A model generated the notes under the pieces. The model was not told the origin of the DNA. It saw only the letters and a list, made by a program, of their open reading frames with translations, and made no database searches. Source: Monocercomonoides exilis (lineage: Eukaryota > Preaxostyla > Oxymonadida > Polymastigidae). From it: a stretch of DNA of 64,000 bases. Location: positions 535,501 through 599,500 of the forward strand of contig LSRY02000053.1 of the NCBI GenBank assembly GCA_001643675.2. Direction: 5' to 3'. Numbering within the stretch: position 1 is the first letter of the stretch; the number at the start of each line of letters is the position of its first letter. Positions 13,540 to 26,100 of this stretch are shown here, piece after piece. The translations under genes were made by a program, and so were the position numbers.

Positions 13540-13988
13540 CAGTCCAAACCGGATAAAATCACATCGAATATTATCAACATCGTTAATTGTCACATATTTC
13601 CAAGCACCTACTTTTTTGCCTATTTCTCATTCATTTTCCATTTCAGACAATCACAAGGATAAAAATATACAAACATATTATGTTTTTTTGTGGGTTCATT
13701 TTTCAATAAAAAATTGATTTTTTGATCAAAAATTTTAATTTTTCGCTTTTTCAAAAATATACTCAAATAAGTCAAAATAATGTGTTTTAATGATCAAAAT
13801 TGTTCAAGCAAGTGAAAAAAGTGTTTTTGTGAAGAATTTTCAAAAATGAAAAAATTGACCCAAAATTAATTATTTCTAAAATTAATTTTTATTTTTTTCT
13901 GTGTGAAGCAGCATCGTGTATAATCACAATCGGATAAAGTCACAAAAAGTTGTGCAAAACCCGATGTGATTATATCCGGTTTTGACTG
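13540..13988. mobile_element. 449-bp MITE with Tc1/mariner/pogo-type ends
   Basis: The left end reads CAGTCCAAACCGGATAAAAT and the reverse complement of the right end reads CAGTCAAAACCGGATATAAT, so terminal inverted repeats of about 28 bp are clear. The left end is preceded by TA, as expected for this superfamily; on the right the duplicated TA has become CA. A second, inner copy of the terminal motif (AATCACAATCGGATAAAGTC) lies just inside the right end. There is no coding capacity, so it is a non-autonomous element. Confidence 0.75.
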
Positions 13989-14104
13989 CATCTTCTCTTT
14001 TTTTTATATTTCTTTTATTTCTCGAGCTTCATCTTCAAAGCATTCAAAATTACCAAAAAATTTCTTTTGAATCATCAATAATCTTCTTCCCCAATTCAAA
14101 GCAG

Positions 14105-14110
14105 ATCTTT
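14105..14110. repeat. left target-site duplication ATCTTT
   Basis: ATCTTT immediately precedes the left 149-bp terminal inverted repeat and recurs immediately after the right one at 17964-17969. Confidence 0.65.
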
Positions 14111-14259
14111 CGGCAAGTTCCAAGTATATGGACCATCGATAAAAAATTCTTTTCATAAAGAATACGAAAGAAAACGTTATATTAATTAATTTAAAATTAG
14201 TTTTATTTGTCGAAAATGCAATGTTAATAACTTTCTATTTCTTCATTTGATTTATCCCA
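14111..14259 (+). repeat. left TIR (149 bp)
   Basis: Perfect inverted match to 17815-17963. The perfection contrasts with the heavy decay of the pseudogene inside, which suggests that the ends are kept alike by conversion or that the captured piece was already dead at insertion. Confidence 0.85.
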
Positions 14260-14551
14260 CAATTTTTTCAAAACTATCCAATTTTTATTTAAATTTATTA
14301 ATGAAGGATTGGAGCTTTATCATCTCATAAAAAGGAATTAAATTGTTTTATTTTATTATTGTTTGCTTTAAACTTTTTTATTAATTTTCACATCATCATT
14401 TTTGACTGTTATTATTCAAAACAAATAAAATCTTTGTGTTTTCATTCTATTTTGAAAGTTCTTTACCTATATTTAGGATATGAATAACATTATTTGAAAG
14501 CTTTCTTCAAGGAACTGTTATTGTGTGCAATTTGATCTTCTAAAAGAATTT

Positions 14552-17335
14552 TCAAACTGAATTCAATAAAAAAAATTTATGGCAGTAATCCAGAATATTG
14601 AAGAGATCAAGCATTTGCTTCTTTGCACGATATGAAAGAGGAAAGACTTGCATTGATAATGAATTTTGTGACTGAGAGGAAACAGCAGACACAACAAATA
14701 AAGACCACTCTTTGAAGTTAACTCCAGTCAATGCTGCAGTGGAGTTTGAGAAAATCTCATTTAATGATTTACCTGCTATTTGCATTTATAAAGACAACGA
14801 AGAATACAAAGATGAAGGAGATTTAGATGAAGTTAAAGCAAAAGAAATCCGAACAAATCATTTTTCACAAAACGCTTCTGCTGATGGCTGTTTCCTTGAT
14901 TCATGCAAGTTGATCACCGAGAAAGAAACATTATTTAAACATCAACAATTACGCTCAACACAAATAATGATGTTTAACAACTACTCTGAATCTTCTTATG
15001 TGATTACGCAGTCGCCGAGCGTCAGATTTCCGCTCCTCACTCCAAATACAGAGTGATGCGATGAAGCAAACCCCGATCCAAATACGATGTTTATCTTCAA
15101 AAACTGGCTTTCCAGCGAAGAGGATACAACATAATTCGATTTTCCATCTGATTTTGTGATTTCCCGAGCTAAATAAAACAGCAGCCTGCGTATCTCCAAC
15201 AACCTGAACCATCACACGATGAATGATTGTTTCAATTGAACAATAACTTTTCCCATTACAAACATTTTTTGAGATGATCCTTCGTTGAGATGCAGCGCAG
15301 ACTTGCTGAGTGTGGCACACGAATCTGATCTTTAACCACATTCCTTATTGTCTGTCCCTTCTTCTACAGACACAAATATCCGCTCTGACTTTTTAAACAC
15401 AATAAACAAGACCAAATCAATAGGAACTTTGTTCAGCTGATCAGTGCAATAGATTGCATTAGTCTTATCGAATGACAGTTCTTCGAAATCCATTACAAAT
15501 AGGGTTTCATTGATTAAGTCAGAGATTGATCGGCAAATTATGAAAAGATACTTATCTTCTTTAGCTCTGTTAAAAGAAAACCTGACTTAGCGAAAAGTAA
15601 TTGGAAGACCTTTTCAATACTTATAAAAAAGCATTTGAATTGTCTGGATTGTACAAGCAATTCAATGCAATTGCGCCTCCTTTTCCCTCAGTCGTTGAAC
15701 ATGCGCACCCTTCAAAAGTTGATAGATTAACCTGCATGCATCCCTCATTTGCCCAGCAGCAAGTCGAAAAGTCCGAGCTTTCCTTTATCCATACAAAATA
15801 GACTCCTTCCAGAAGAAACTGGCTATAGCAATTGCTGAATGTCGAGTTATCCATCGCCAGCGCAACAGACAACGTGCTCTCATAAGAAATGATCGATGCC
15901 TTCGCATTTGTGCTGCGGATGAGAAGCCACTGAAGATTCTCCAGTCTGATTTCGCTCGCTTCTTTGCTCGCATTCGTTTCTTTGCCATTCCCTGATAAGA
16001 TTGATTCCTCATTCCGCTTCTCTTCCGCATCGATCACAGAAATAAACAATCCATCTGCAAAATTCAGAACATCAACAGAAAATGCACTTGCCACAAAATG
16101 TGCAGCCGGCGCAGCAAGTCGGATGGCCGATGTTGCTAAGGAGAGCTCGGCCATTTTGGACTCTTCAATCGAAAGTGTTCCAGACGAAACATGGAAAAGC
16201 ACAAACAAAAAGCCTTCTTCTGCTGTCTGCACAGCAAATGAGCATTTGGTAAGCGAAACTGTTTCCGTCTCGGTGAAAAGAAGTTCCTTTTGCGATATTT
16301 CGAAAGACGAAGTCAGGCAGATGTTGATGGATGTGAAGGTGAGCATAAGCTTGTTTGTGAGCACAGCCTCAGAAGGCTCAGAAAGAGATTGAATAGCTTT
16401 TCCCACATTGATTGTGCATTCATCAGAGGAAGTCTCATCAGAAGAGGAAGAAGAAGGATAACCAGGAGAAGAAGGAACAGCTGGGCTTATTGAGCTGTTT
16501 GAAAGGTCACACTCGTCTGAAATGGCTGCACTTGTGTTGATTTTGATTTCTTTGAACTGAATTCATTCTCTGAAATGCCTCATACCTTCCCAAAACGACA
16601 GACAAGGAACCCATTTCGATCCACATCCAATGACATCCCTTCCATTTAAAGAGATCATAACAGAATTGCTTACGTATTTGAATAGCAGCATGTCCAAAGA
16701 AATGCCTTCTGTAAAGTTCACTTCATCTTCCCCAAAGAAAGCTGTTGTGTTTCTCCAGTCAGTCCAATCAAACATCAACCTTTCAATGACAACAGAGGCA
16801 TTTAAATCGGAGCTCAATATGAACATGTTTCTTCCAACAAATGCTTCATTCTCAGAAAACACCAAATAAGAAAAAGAAAACCCATAGATCGAATAACAAC
16901 ATCTCAGATCCAAAAACCCTCCTATTCCTTTGAAAGTCGAACAAACGCAAACAATTCACAATACACATCATTCATCAGATCATTCGCCACAATGAACATG
17001 TCTCTTCCCTGGTGTGCCTTGTTTCCTCCAACACTTATCTCTGAAAATGAATATGTATCATTGTTGTCTGTTGCACATGTCAAATAGATTCCTCTAACAC
17101 ATCCTTCAAAACAACTGCAGATTCTGTCCGTCACTCCCACTTTCCTCATCTTCAGATGTCCATCTGCAACTTTCAGCTCAAAAGTCATAGCTCCTCCATT
17201 TTTGAATCCTTCAGATCCGAGTGTTTGGTACGTGCATCCAACAACTTCGACTTCGAAGATGTTCAAAAGATTGAATATCGAAGAACACGGATTTGAAACT
17301 CCGTTGTTAACTCTGCTGAATGAAGAAGATTGCAA
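14552..17335 (-). pseudogene. decayed fragment of the beta-helix receptor family
   Basis: Minus-strand frames at 16922-17335, 16563-16913, 15621-16406 and 14552-14785 follow one another with stops and frameshifts between them. They show family hallmarks: Cys-rich rungs, the module-boundary motif GRNMFILSSDLN and then a CGSKWVPC motif equivalent to the CGxxxxPC repeat of the intact receptor, plus GKGGAI rungs. No membrane segment or kinase-like tail is present, so only ectodomain sequence was retained. It lies wholly inside the 149-bp TIR element. Confidence 0.7.
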
Positions 17336-17814
17336 TTGAAGAACAAATGTTGAAAAATCCTCTTAGTCTTCAAATTTTTTCTTTTTTCGTTTTTTCTTTT
17401 TTGGGAAAGATACGAAAAAATAAATAAATTTATCATTGATATTTTGCTAAAGATTCTAATTGTTGAAAATGAATAGGAATCAAGATCGTCGATGAAATAA
17501 ACGAAAAAACTGAATTTTGATTTGCATATTCAATCATAAATTTTATTTGTGAAAAATCTGTTCATTCTCAACATTTGACCATTTTTTGATGTTTTCGAAA
17601 TTCGTGCATTCTTTTGTGCTCGAAATAACCTGTTTGAAAGAAAAAACTCAATTGTATCAATCTCGGTTGATAAAACATTGAAAAGAGTTGGCATGCAAAT
17701 GTTTTGTATTTCTCAAGATATGAGCACAACAAAGACAATAATGGAAAAATGTGCAACGTTTTCAATTGATAAAAAATGAAAGAATAAAAAACAATGATTG
17801 TTTGAAAATAATTA

Positions 17815-17963
17815 TGGGATAAATCAAATGAAGAAATAGAAAGTTATTAACATTGCATTTTCGACAAATAAAACTAATTTTAAATTAATTAATATAACGT
17901 TTTCTTTCGTATTCTTTATGAAAAGAATTTTTTATCGATGGTCCATATACTTGGAACTTGCCG
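17815..17963 (-). repeat. right TIR (149 bp)
   Basis: Exact reverse complement of 14111-14259; its outer end CTTGCCG is followed by the ATCTTT duplication. Confidence 0.85.
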
Positions 17964-17969
17964 ATCTTT
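17964..17969. repeat. right target-site duplication ATCTTT
   Basis: Direct repeat of 14105-14110 at the right edge of the TIR element. Confidence 0.65.
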
Positions 17970-19029
17970 CTTTTTTATATGTTTTCTTCTTCCAATCCTC
18001 TTTCATGATTCTTTGTTTATGATTGTTTTGAAAGATCCTGGAAAACATTCTTTCCGAGTTTTTATTTCTTTTTTTGCAAAATAGATATTATTCATCTTCA
18101 ATCTATCGGAAAGAAAAATTATTGGACAACAGCATTGAATCAAATTCTTCATAACTTTTTTGTAAATCTTTTTATCTCTTTATTCTTTAAATATTTTCTT
18201 CAATATTTTTCATAAAAAGATGATAAATAGATGAATCAATGAAGAAAAAAAGAAATAAATAAAAAACCTTTAATTTTGTTTGTGAATCCATTGTTGCCAA
18301 TAAGCAATTTGCTTTTTTATTCTGTTTTTTAGTCAAATGCATCTTTTTTCATTGCATCCCCTTTTTGTAAGCGAACTTTTTCCATGGATGCAAATCAGCA
18401 TTGAAAAGAAACTTGAGTCAGAAAATTAATCCATTTCATCTTCAAAGCGCTTTGGTCTTTCTCAACAAGCGTTATTTATTCAAAAAACTCTATAAAGCAG
18501 AACTGTTTTATTTCGAGATAAAAATTGGGCTTCCGTTTGAAAACAATAAAGGAATATTAAATTCAAATCGAAAAAAAACTTTTGTGTCTTTCCTTCATGC
18601 AGAATAATCCATTTTCTGCTATCATCAAATATCTGGGAGAGAAAAAATGTCCCTTTTAAATCATTTGAGCAAGAAAATAATTCTTGAATATTATTAGGAA
18701 GAACGGCAAATATGACCTTTTGAGGAAAAGATTTTTTTGGTTTGTTTTGATAACTGTGTTTAACAAATAAAAGTGTGTTCATGTTTTTTCTGAAATGAAA
18801 ATCAAATTGCGTAAATGTGTTTTCATTAAAAAATAATGGTTTTTTTTCCAGAGAATCAAAAGAAAATGATCATTTCTTTTCGATTCAATCCAAATTTGTT
18901 TTGAACTGAAAAAAAGTTCATATGTTGTTTGAGACATTTAAAAATGAAATGAAAGTTCAGCAATGGATGTTTTGAACCAAACTGAAAAGAAAAGTCCCTA
19001 TATGCAGGAGACATAGAATTCCAACGAAT
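17970..19029. other. intergenic AT-rich DNA
   Basis: No supportable gene. Minus-strand frame 18480-18782 (100 codons) has a mildly coding-like stretch around 18590-18760 but no recognisable domain or start context. Confidence 0.45.
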
Positions 19030-19757
19030 TTAATAAGAGAGAATACAGGGAAGAAATGTTGGATGTGCAAAAAATGAAGGGCAAAACTGTCGTTATTTCA
19101 TGAATGTCAGTTTTAATGAAATGCACATCAAAATAGGAAAAGTGCTGATGATTATTCTCTTTTTTTGGATAGGAATGACCATCAAACATGGAAGTCTTCA
19201 ACTCAATATTCACAGGCACTCAGTCGGTTTTTGGTTCGGTGCATGTAGATAGGCTTGCATACAGCCCCTAATAAACAAGTCTATTCAACTTGGAGTTGAA
19301 GTCAAGATTGAAGAAATAGATGAATGTTAATTACATCGAAGAAAATATCGAAGAGGAAAATACAAGAGGCAACAATGGATTTTGTGGGCAATCGAAAGAA
19401 GAGAATGTCAGCAAGTTGGGGGAAAAATGCTATGGATCCTCAAAGATCGTTCAAGAAACTCTTTGTTGCCAATTTTTAAACAGCGCATATTGCCTGGAAC
19501 GACTGTAATGAGTGATTCTTGGAGAGCATATGCAACATTTGCAAAAGAAGGCTATTTTCATAAAATTGTTATACACGATCGACATTATGCGGGTCCTGTA
19601 ACAGGAGCATGCACAAACACTGTTGAAGGGATGTGGCTTTATTTCAAAGAGTTTCTACCAGTTTCTGGAATGAGAGATGCGTTTATTCAAGACAACATTT
19701 CTTCATTCATTGTCAAAAATTGCTTCAATTTGACCTTTTCTGAATTTGTTGAGTAAG
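19030..19757 (+). pseudogene. dead Merlin/IS1595-type (ISXO2-like) DDE transposase
   Basis: The conceptual product, spread over shifting frames, shows the family order: a zinc-ribbon piece (CWMCKK) near 19057, a bridging region, a first catalytic Asp in KIEEIDE near 19315, then KYKRQQWILWAIER, a second Asp in VMSDSWRAY near 19500 and the third catalytic motif TNTVEGMWLYFKE near 19617. The longest clean frame is 19382-19756 and begins internally. A stop (TAA at 19328-19330) and frameshifts upstream show that it is dead. Terminal repeats were not found. It is on the plus strand, 1 kb right of the TIR element, and is the only transposase remnant in the spacer. Confidence 0.8.
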
Positions 19758-20196
19758 TTTACAAAAAAAACATGAAGAAATTATAATTGTGAAAATTATG
19801 AATAAAATGATAAGGAGCATTATTTGCCAGATTTTGATTGCAAAGTTCAGAACAACTGCAAAAATGAATTTCCAACAGTGAAGATTTATTTGGAGCGAGC
19901 TGCTGTGAATCAGCTTCTAAATTCGCTGAATAATTTTTTTTTTGAATTTTGCCATAAAAAATTTTTTTTTATTTTTGTATTAACTAATTCATCACACATT
20001 CAACGGTTTGAATTACATTTTTGCAATTTGTTTTTAATGGACATTTGAAACATGTGGAAAACAGTGAAATAAACTCATGAAACATTGAATTCTGATTTTC
20101 ATTTTTATGATAAGAAAATGAATTATTAGTATTGTTATTGATTTCTATATTGGTACATTGATCAGCAAACGATAAAGAAAAACAGCATTTGAATAT

Positions 20197-23100
20197 ATGA
20201 AACACAAGAATGTCATTTTCAGATATCAAACAATAATGAATATCTTGTTCTTAAAAGTGTTTTGTTGTTTGAAAAATTCAAATGAAATTATCAAATCACA
20301 AGATAGTTTTTTTCTGCAAAATGGTTGCGAAAAACCAACAACAAACTGCGCAAACATTTTTGAGACAGGGGCTTATTATAAAGAAAAAGAACATAACTAT
20401 TTCGAAAGCTCAAATAATCAATCTTTGATTGTTAGCAATCCTTCAAATTTTGGAGCATTTCTAACTGAAATCAAATGTAATGTGAAAGAAACAAATTCAA
20501 CAATCAGAGTGTTATCATTAAGATTCAAGTCATTTGTATCGAAGAATATCATATCAATTGACACTTGTTCAAAGTGTAATTTTGAACAAATAACAATTGC
20601 TGCTTCAAAAAACATGAAAGTTTCTCCTTTTCATTGTCTTGGTTTATTCAATCTCTTCAATGTTTCATATCAGTCTCCAAAATATCAACCAATGAGCAGC
20701 CTTTTTTCAACATCACTAACAGCCTCACTGATATTATCTGAATCAACATTCAGCAACAATGTGATTTTGAATTGTGGAAGCATTCTTCATTCTGGATGTT
20801 GCAATTCTGAAGTTATTTCAAAATGTTCATTTTTCAATATCACTCGATATCATTTGACGAATTATGAAAAAGAGAGATGTGGAATCTTGAAAAGTGTTCT
20901 TGACAATTGTCATATATGTGATTTAACAAATGCGCTTGAAGGAGGAATCATTTGTGGAACTGTTCATTCTTCTTCATTTTCATCAACAAATTCGTCATTT
21001 ATAAATAATATGAGAATCGAAAACTTGCTGAACAAAAAGAACAGATTGAGTACAACAGAGACCCAATTCTTTGAGTTGAGTGAATGGATCAATGAAACAG
21101 CTGAATGTGGGGGTGCACTTTATGTTCACGACAGTCCGAATACAACACTTTCTGTTCATAATTCTTCATTTTTTTATTGTAAGGCGACAAAAACATATGG
21201 AGGAGGAATCTTTGCAAAGAATGTGTCAGAGGTTGCAACAAATAACAGTATTTTTAAAAATTGCTCCTGTGCCATGCTCGAAAGTGATGGTGGTGGAGGA
21301 GGGTCTTGTTTCAACAAAATTCTGATAAATGCGTTTGCTTCGAATTGTCTTTTCGAAGATTGTTGGTCAGGAAATGATGGAGGTGGTATTAGCGTTTGGT
21401 ATTGTTCTTGTCAAATCCAAGATGCGTGCCTTATTGGTTGCTTGTTTAACAACTGCAGCGGAAACAGTGAAACAAGTTCGGCTGGAGGTGCCTGCGATAT
21501 TGTTTATAATTTCTTAAAAAAGTGTTGCATTTCGTGTTGTTTCATGAATAGTGTTTCAAAAAATGGTGGAGGAGCTATGTATGTTGATGATAATATGATT
21601 TCACAAGAAATGCAACTGTTCTTTTGTTTCTTTCACAACAACTTTGCCAAAACAGTTGGTCATGATGTTATTCTTCTCAATGCAATAAAAAATCTTATTG
21701 ACGAAACATGTGTTTCTACAAGGTCCATGAATAATAGAGTCACAACTTCATGGTCTATTGAATCTGACAAAAGTGAATGGCTGCCTAACAATTTCAATAA
21801 CTTCAGATTTGTTACCTCAATTCAAAATCATTCAAATGCAAAAGACACATATAGCTGTGGATTGAATGAAAGCTGTGCATGCCTCACAATCAGCCATTGT
21901 CTGACTCAAATGATTGTGGGGTTTGTGGAGGAAATCAAGGTGTTGAGTGGAATAGTTGTGGAAGGAAAAGGAATTGATGTTGGGGAGAAAACAATCACTG
22001 TGAATGGAATTTCACCAGCTGGCTCATCCATTGAAACAAATTTTAAGGGAAATGGATTGTGTCTGTTTTGTGTTGGAACAGGGGAGTTGAGTGTGAGCGA
22101 TCTGTCAGTGGTTCACAACACCTCATATGAAAACAACAGGCAATGCAGACTGTTTGAGGTTGAGGGAAGTGGGTTGATGGATGTGAAGCGAATGAACATA
22201 TCGATGGATGCAGCTCATTCAGAAGAGAGGAGCATTCAGAACTCACTTGTGAAAGTGGACGGGGGAGAGTTGAAGATGCTAGATGTGAGATGGGGCAGAA
22301 CATTCGGCACCACAAGTGTGATATCACTTTCTCAAGGATCATCTGCTTCATTGTACCTGGATAACGGTGTGTTCAGCAATATTGTGAGAACAACAGCCGG
22401 ATCATCGTTGATGAGTGTGGGTGAAGGGTCACAGTTGATAACTGTTGAGGGATGCACGATTGATGAGAGTGGGAGTGTAGATTCTGATTTTGGAGGTGGT
22501 GTGATGATTGAAATGGGGAACGTTGGTTCATTAACGATGAATGGAGGCGTTATAAGAAACTGTTATGCATCGACTATACAAGGCAGAGGAGGAGGGATTG
22601 GACTGAAAGTGAAAGATACAGATGCAGAGTTTCAGATTTCATCAGCATTTGAAGGGAACAGAGCCAAATGGGGAAGTGATATTTTTGTTGACTCGATCAA
22701 CTTGGAGTCAATAGCAAAAAGTGGGAAAATCACTTTATTAACCGCTTCATTTGAAACGATAAACAAAATTCGGGGTTTAGATAATGGAGACGATTCAATT
22801 CCAATTCCACTTTGTGCTTATCTGATTTCTTTGCCAGATGAGATCTTTGTGAGTAATATTGACGCATTTAATCACTCTCTTTGTGGGTTTGCTGAGTTTC
22901 CCTGCCTGACATTGAAGCATTGTTTGACGAGGCAAGAAGAGGAAAAGAAGATTGTTATCGATGGGATGATCGAAGTGAAAAATGAGCTGACATTTGACTC
23001 ATTGAAGCACACAATCAGGGGGAAAGATGGAAACAGTGGATGGAAGGTGATTGATGATTCTGATGGAAGTGAAGGAAGCATGATAACTGTGGATACAAAT

Positions 23101-26100
23101 GCGAATTTGAGATCACTCATATTCTCTGTTCCATCTACTCTTCCAAATCACGAAATATTCTTCAGTTCTTCATCACAATCATTTTCGTTTGATAGCTGCT
23201 CACTGAGTTTTCAAGATTCCCAATCAGCGTTGTCTTATGTGTTTTTGTCCGTATCAGCAGGTGATGTGTCTGTTTCATCTTTTGTTGTATTATCCTTGAT
23301 AATTGGGAACTGTCCGCTGGTCAATCTTGATGGAAGAAATGCTGCTGGCACATTCACCTCCATAAGTGTTGAGGATATGAGTTCGATAGCTAATAGTGTT
23401 TTGTTTGGAGTGGCTAATGGAGCATCTTTAACGATTAAAGATTCAACACTTTCAGTGAAAGCATATTCACAAAAAGATTTGCCATCCGAATCAATTCGAG
23501 TGATTTGCACAAATTCTGCCAAGTTTTTGAAGCTCACAAGCAATAAAATCAGTGGATTCAAAGGAGATGGAGAAAATGGAGGAGCAGTCGAATGCACGCT
23601 TTGGAAGGAATGCTCTCTGGAAATAGATGGAGGGATGATGTCTGGGTGTGAGAGCAAAGGAGGAAATGGAGGAGGGTTGTGTGTTGAGATGGAAGAAGGA
23701 TCGGCATTCGCTGTGGGAAACATGACGAATGCTAACAAAGTGAATGAAATAACTTCAAATGTTGAAAGTAATTTGTTTCAACTTGAGAACTGCAAGGCAA
23801 TGCAAACAGCAGATGGAGGGTGTGGATATGGAGGAGGGATTTATCTTCATTTGGCTGATGGGACAAGCTCATTCACTTTGAAGGATGTTTCATTTTCTGG
23901 ATGTGATGCTCAAGAAGGGAAAGAAATCTTCATCAATGTAAATGATCTTTGGCTTGTGATTGACAGGAGATCGATTGGATTTGAGGTTGATTTGAACAAT
24001 TTTTCAAAATTGAATGGATTTGAGAGATCAACGCTAAACGAGGCATTTGCAATACCGCTGGTGGTGTATTTGTGGGATAACTTTTCTAAATCTGCCTTCG
24101 TCGGAGGATTATCAAGCCATGATTTTTCGAAGTGTGGATTTGAAGAGTTTCCATGTTCATCCATTTCAAAGGCAGTCACAATCCATTTTGAAGGGAAGAA
24201 AAAGAATGTTGCTCTTCTTGAGCCATTTGTCTTTGAGGAGGAATTGGGGATGACTTCAAATGAATGGAGCATTGCATCCAAAGAGAATGAAATGAAGTGT
24301 GAAGTTTCTGATCAGAAAAAGGGAACACAAAATGGATTGATTGAAAGCTCAGTCAGTGCGTCAATGACTGGTATTGTATTTTCTTTGAGGAAATCACTGA
24401 TATCTCATGAAAGTGTATTTGAGTGTCATTCAGGGAAGCTCACACTGAATGAGTGTGGAATTGAAGGAGGGTCTGAGTCTATATCAGCGGTGTTTGTGAA
24501 AGCTGTTGGAGGGGTTGTGGAGGTGATTGAGTTTGCATCAGAGAGAGTTGCTAAATGGAGTTCAAGCATTTTCATTGTTGAAGGAAATTCCGAAAGTGTG
24601 CCTTCGATGAATATGACGAATGGTAATTTTGGAGAAATCGCATTTGGCGGCGGGTGTGTTGTTGAATGTCATAATGGAAATATTGAGAAGATAACAGGAT
24701 GCTCATTTTCATCGATTTCTCGTTCGAAGGGAAGTGGAGGATGTGTAAGTGTTTCGAACAATGGAGATGAAAATAGAGATTACAAAGTGGAAATGTTTGA
24801 CTGCACATTTGAAGGGTGTTCTGTTGTTGGAGAGGAAGAAGAGATCGGAGGGGGAGCACTATTTTGTGAAACATTTGCAAAAACGAATATTGTGGTGAGT
24901 AGATGCACTTTTTTTTGTTGTACAGCACCACACGAAGAGGAAAATGTTGGATATGGAGGAGGAATTATAATGAAAATACTGAGAGATGAAGAGGTAAATT
25001 TTGTGATATCATCACCCGTTTTTTCATCTGGCAAGCCAAATAGTGCAAATTATGGGAAAGACTTATTTGTTTCATCTTCATCGCTTATCAAGAGCATCAA
25101 AAACGAAACCCTGCCATTTGTGAATGATAAATTGGAGATGCTGACAGAAGACTCAATGAGAGGATATGACGGAGGAAATAAAGAGTGTGCAATCCCACTG
25201 ATCTATTTCTGGAAATCTATTGGATCGAGCGTATATGTTGCTGAGGAAGGATACAATGTGGTTGTGTGTGGGTTGTTGGACTATCCATGCCGATCTGTTG
25301 ATTATGGGATGAATCGTATACACAGTTCAACAGTTGAGCAGATGACCATTCATGGGGTTTGTGATGTGAGGAGTGTGATAGAGATGAGCGGGATGAAGGT
25401 GGAAGGAACAAATATGGAATCAGACAAAATCCAATTTGCTCAAACACTTGAAGGGGATGAGGATGCTGCTGTTGAATGCAAAGGAGTTGTTCTATTCAAT
25501 GAAGTGGGGATACTAATCCCCAGCCACTTTGATAACGAAGCAAGCATCCTCATCCAGACAGGCACCGATGCAATCAAAACGAGCGTTGTGAGCTGTTCAA
25601 TTCATTCACTTGATGATGCCGAAGGTGAATTGTCATTTGTATTGATAAGTGCCTCAAAAGGAATTGTTGAAATTGAAAAGACAAAGATATCAGGATTTTC
25701 ATCGACGCATGAGGTTATGAGTATATCAGCTTATTGCGCAGTGTTAATGAACAACGCCACATTCGAAGATATTTCTTTGAGCGGGAAAAGTGTTTTGGTC
25801 TTGACTGAAAGTGTGACTTCTGGAAGCAGGAATGATAATTCAGAAGAAGAGTGGAATATTCTATTTGGGCAATGCACTTTTGTGAATGTGAATCACAGCA
25901 CAACTAATTATCCGTCATTGCTTTGCTGTGATGTCCCAAATGAAGTGAGATTGATAATTGAGAACTCAACGATTGATAGCTGTGGTTCGGCAAGCTCGAA
26001 TGAAGGAGGAGGAGTGTTTTTTCTTCTCAATGAGAGGGGAAAGCTGGAGATGAATCACACAAATGTGAGAGAGTGCTTCTGTTCGAATGCTGGGAGAGGC

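Larger units (their letters stand above)
14111..17963. mobile_element. 3.85 kb element with perfect 149-bp TIRs carrying a receptor-family pseudogene
   Basis: Bases 14111-14259 are the exact reverse complement of 17815-17963, starting CGGCAAGTTCCAAGTATATG. The pair is flanked by a 6-bp direct repeat, ATCTTT. This is the structure of an inserted DNA transposon. Inside there is no transposase; instead there is a decayed beta-helix receptor fragment on the minus strand. It therefore looks like a Pack-type non-autonomous element that captured a host gene piece. A 6-bp duplication with long TIRs does not point to one superfamily. The alternative, two inverted copies of a small repeat flanking a gene relic, is less likely because of the target-site duplication. 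Confidence 0.7.

Noticed and set aside
14712-15056. 114-codon plus-strand ORF inside the TIR element
   Set aside because: It overlaps family-like minus-strand sequence of the receptor pseudogene and has no recognisable domain.
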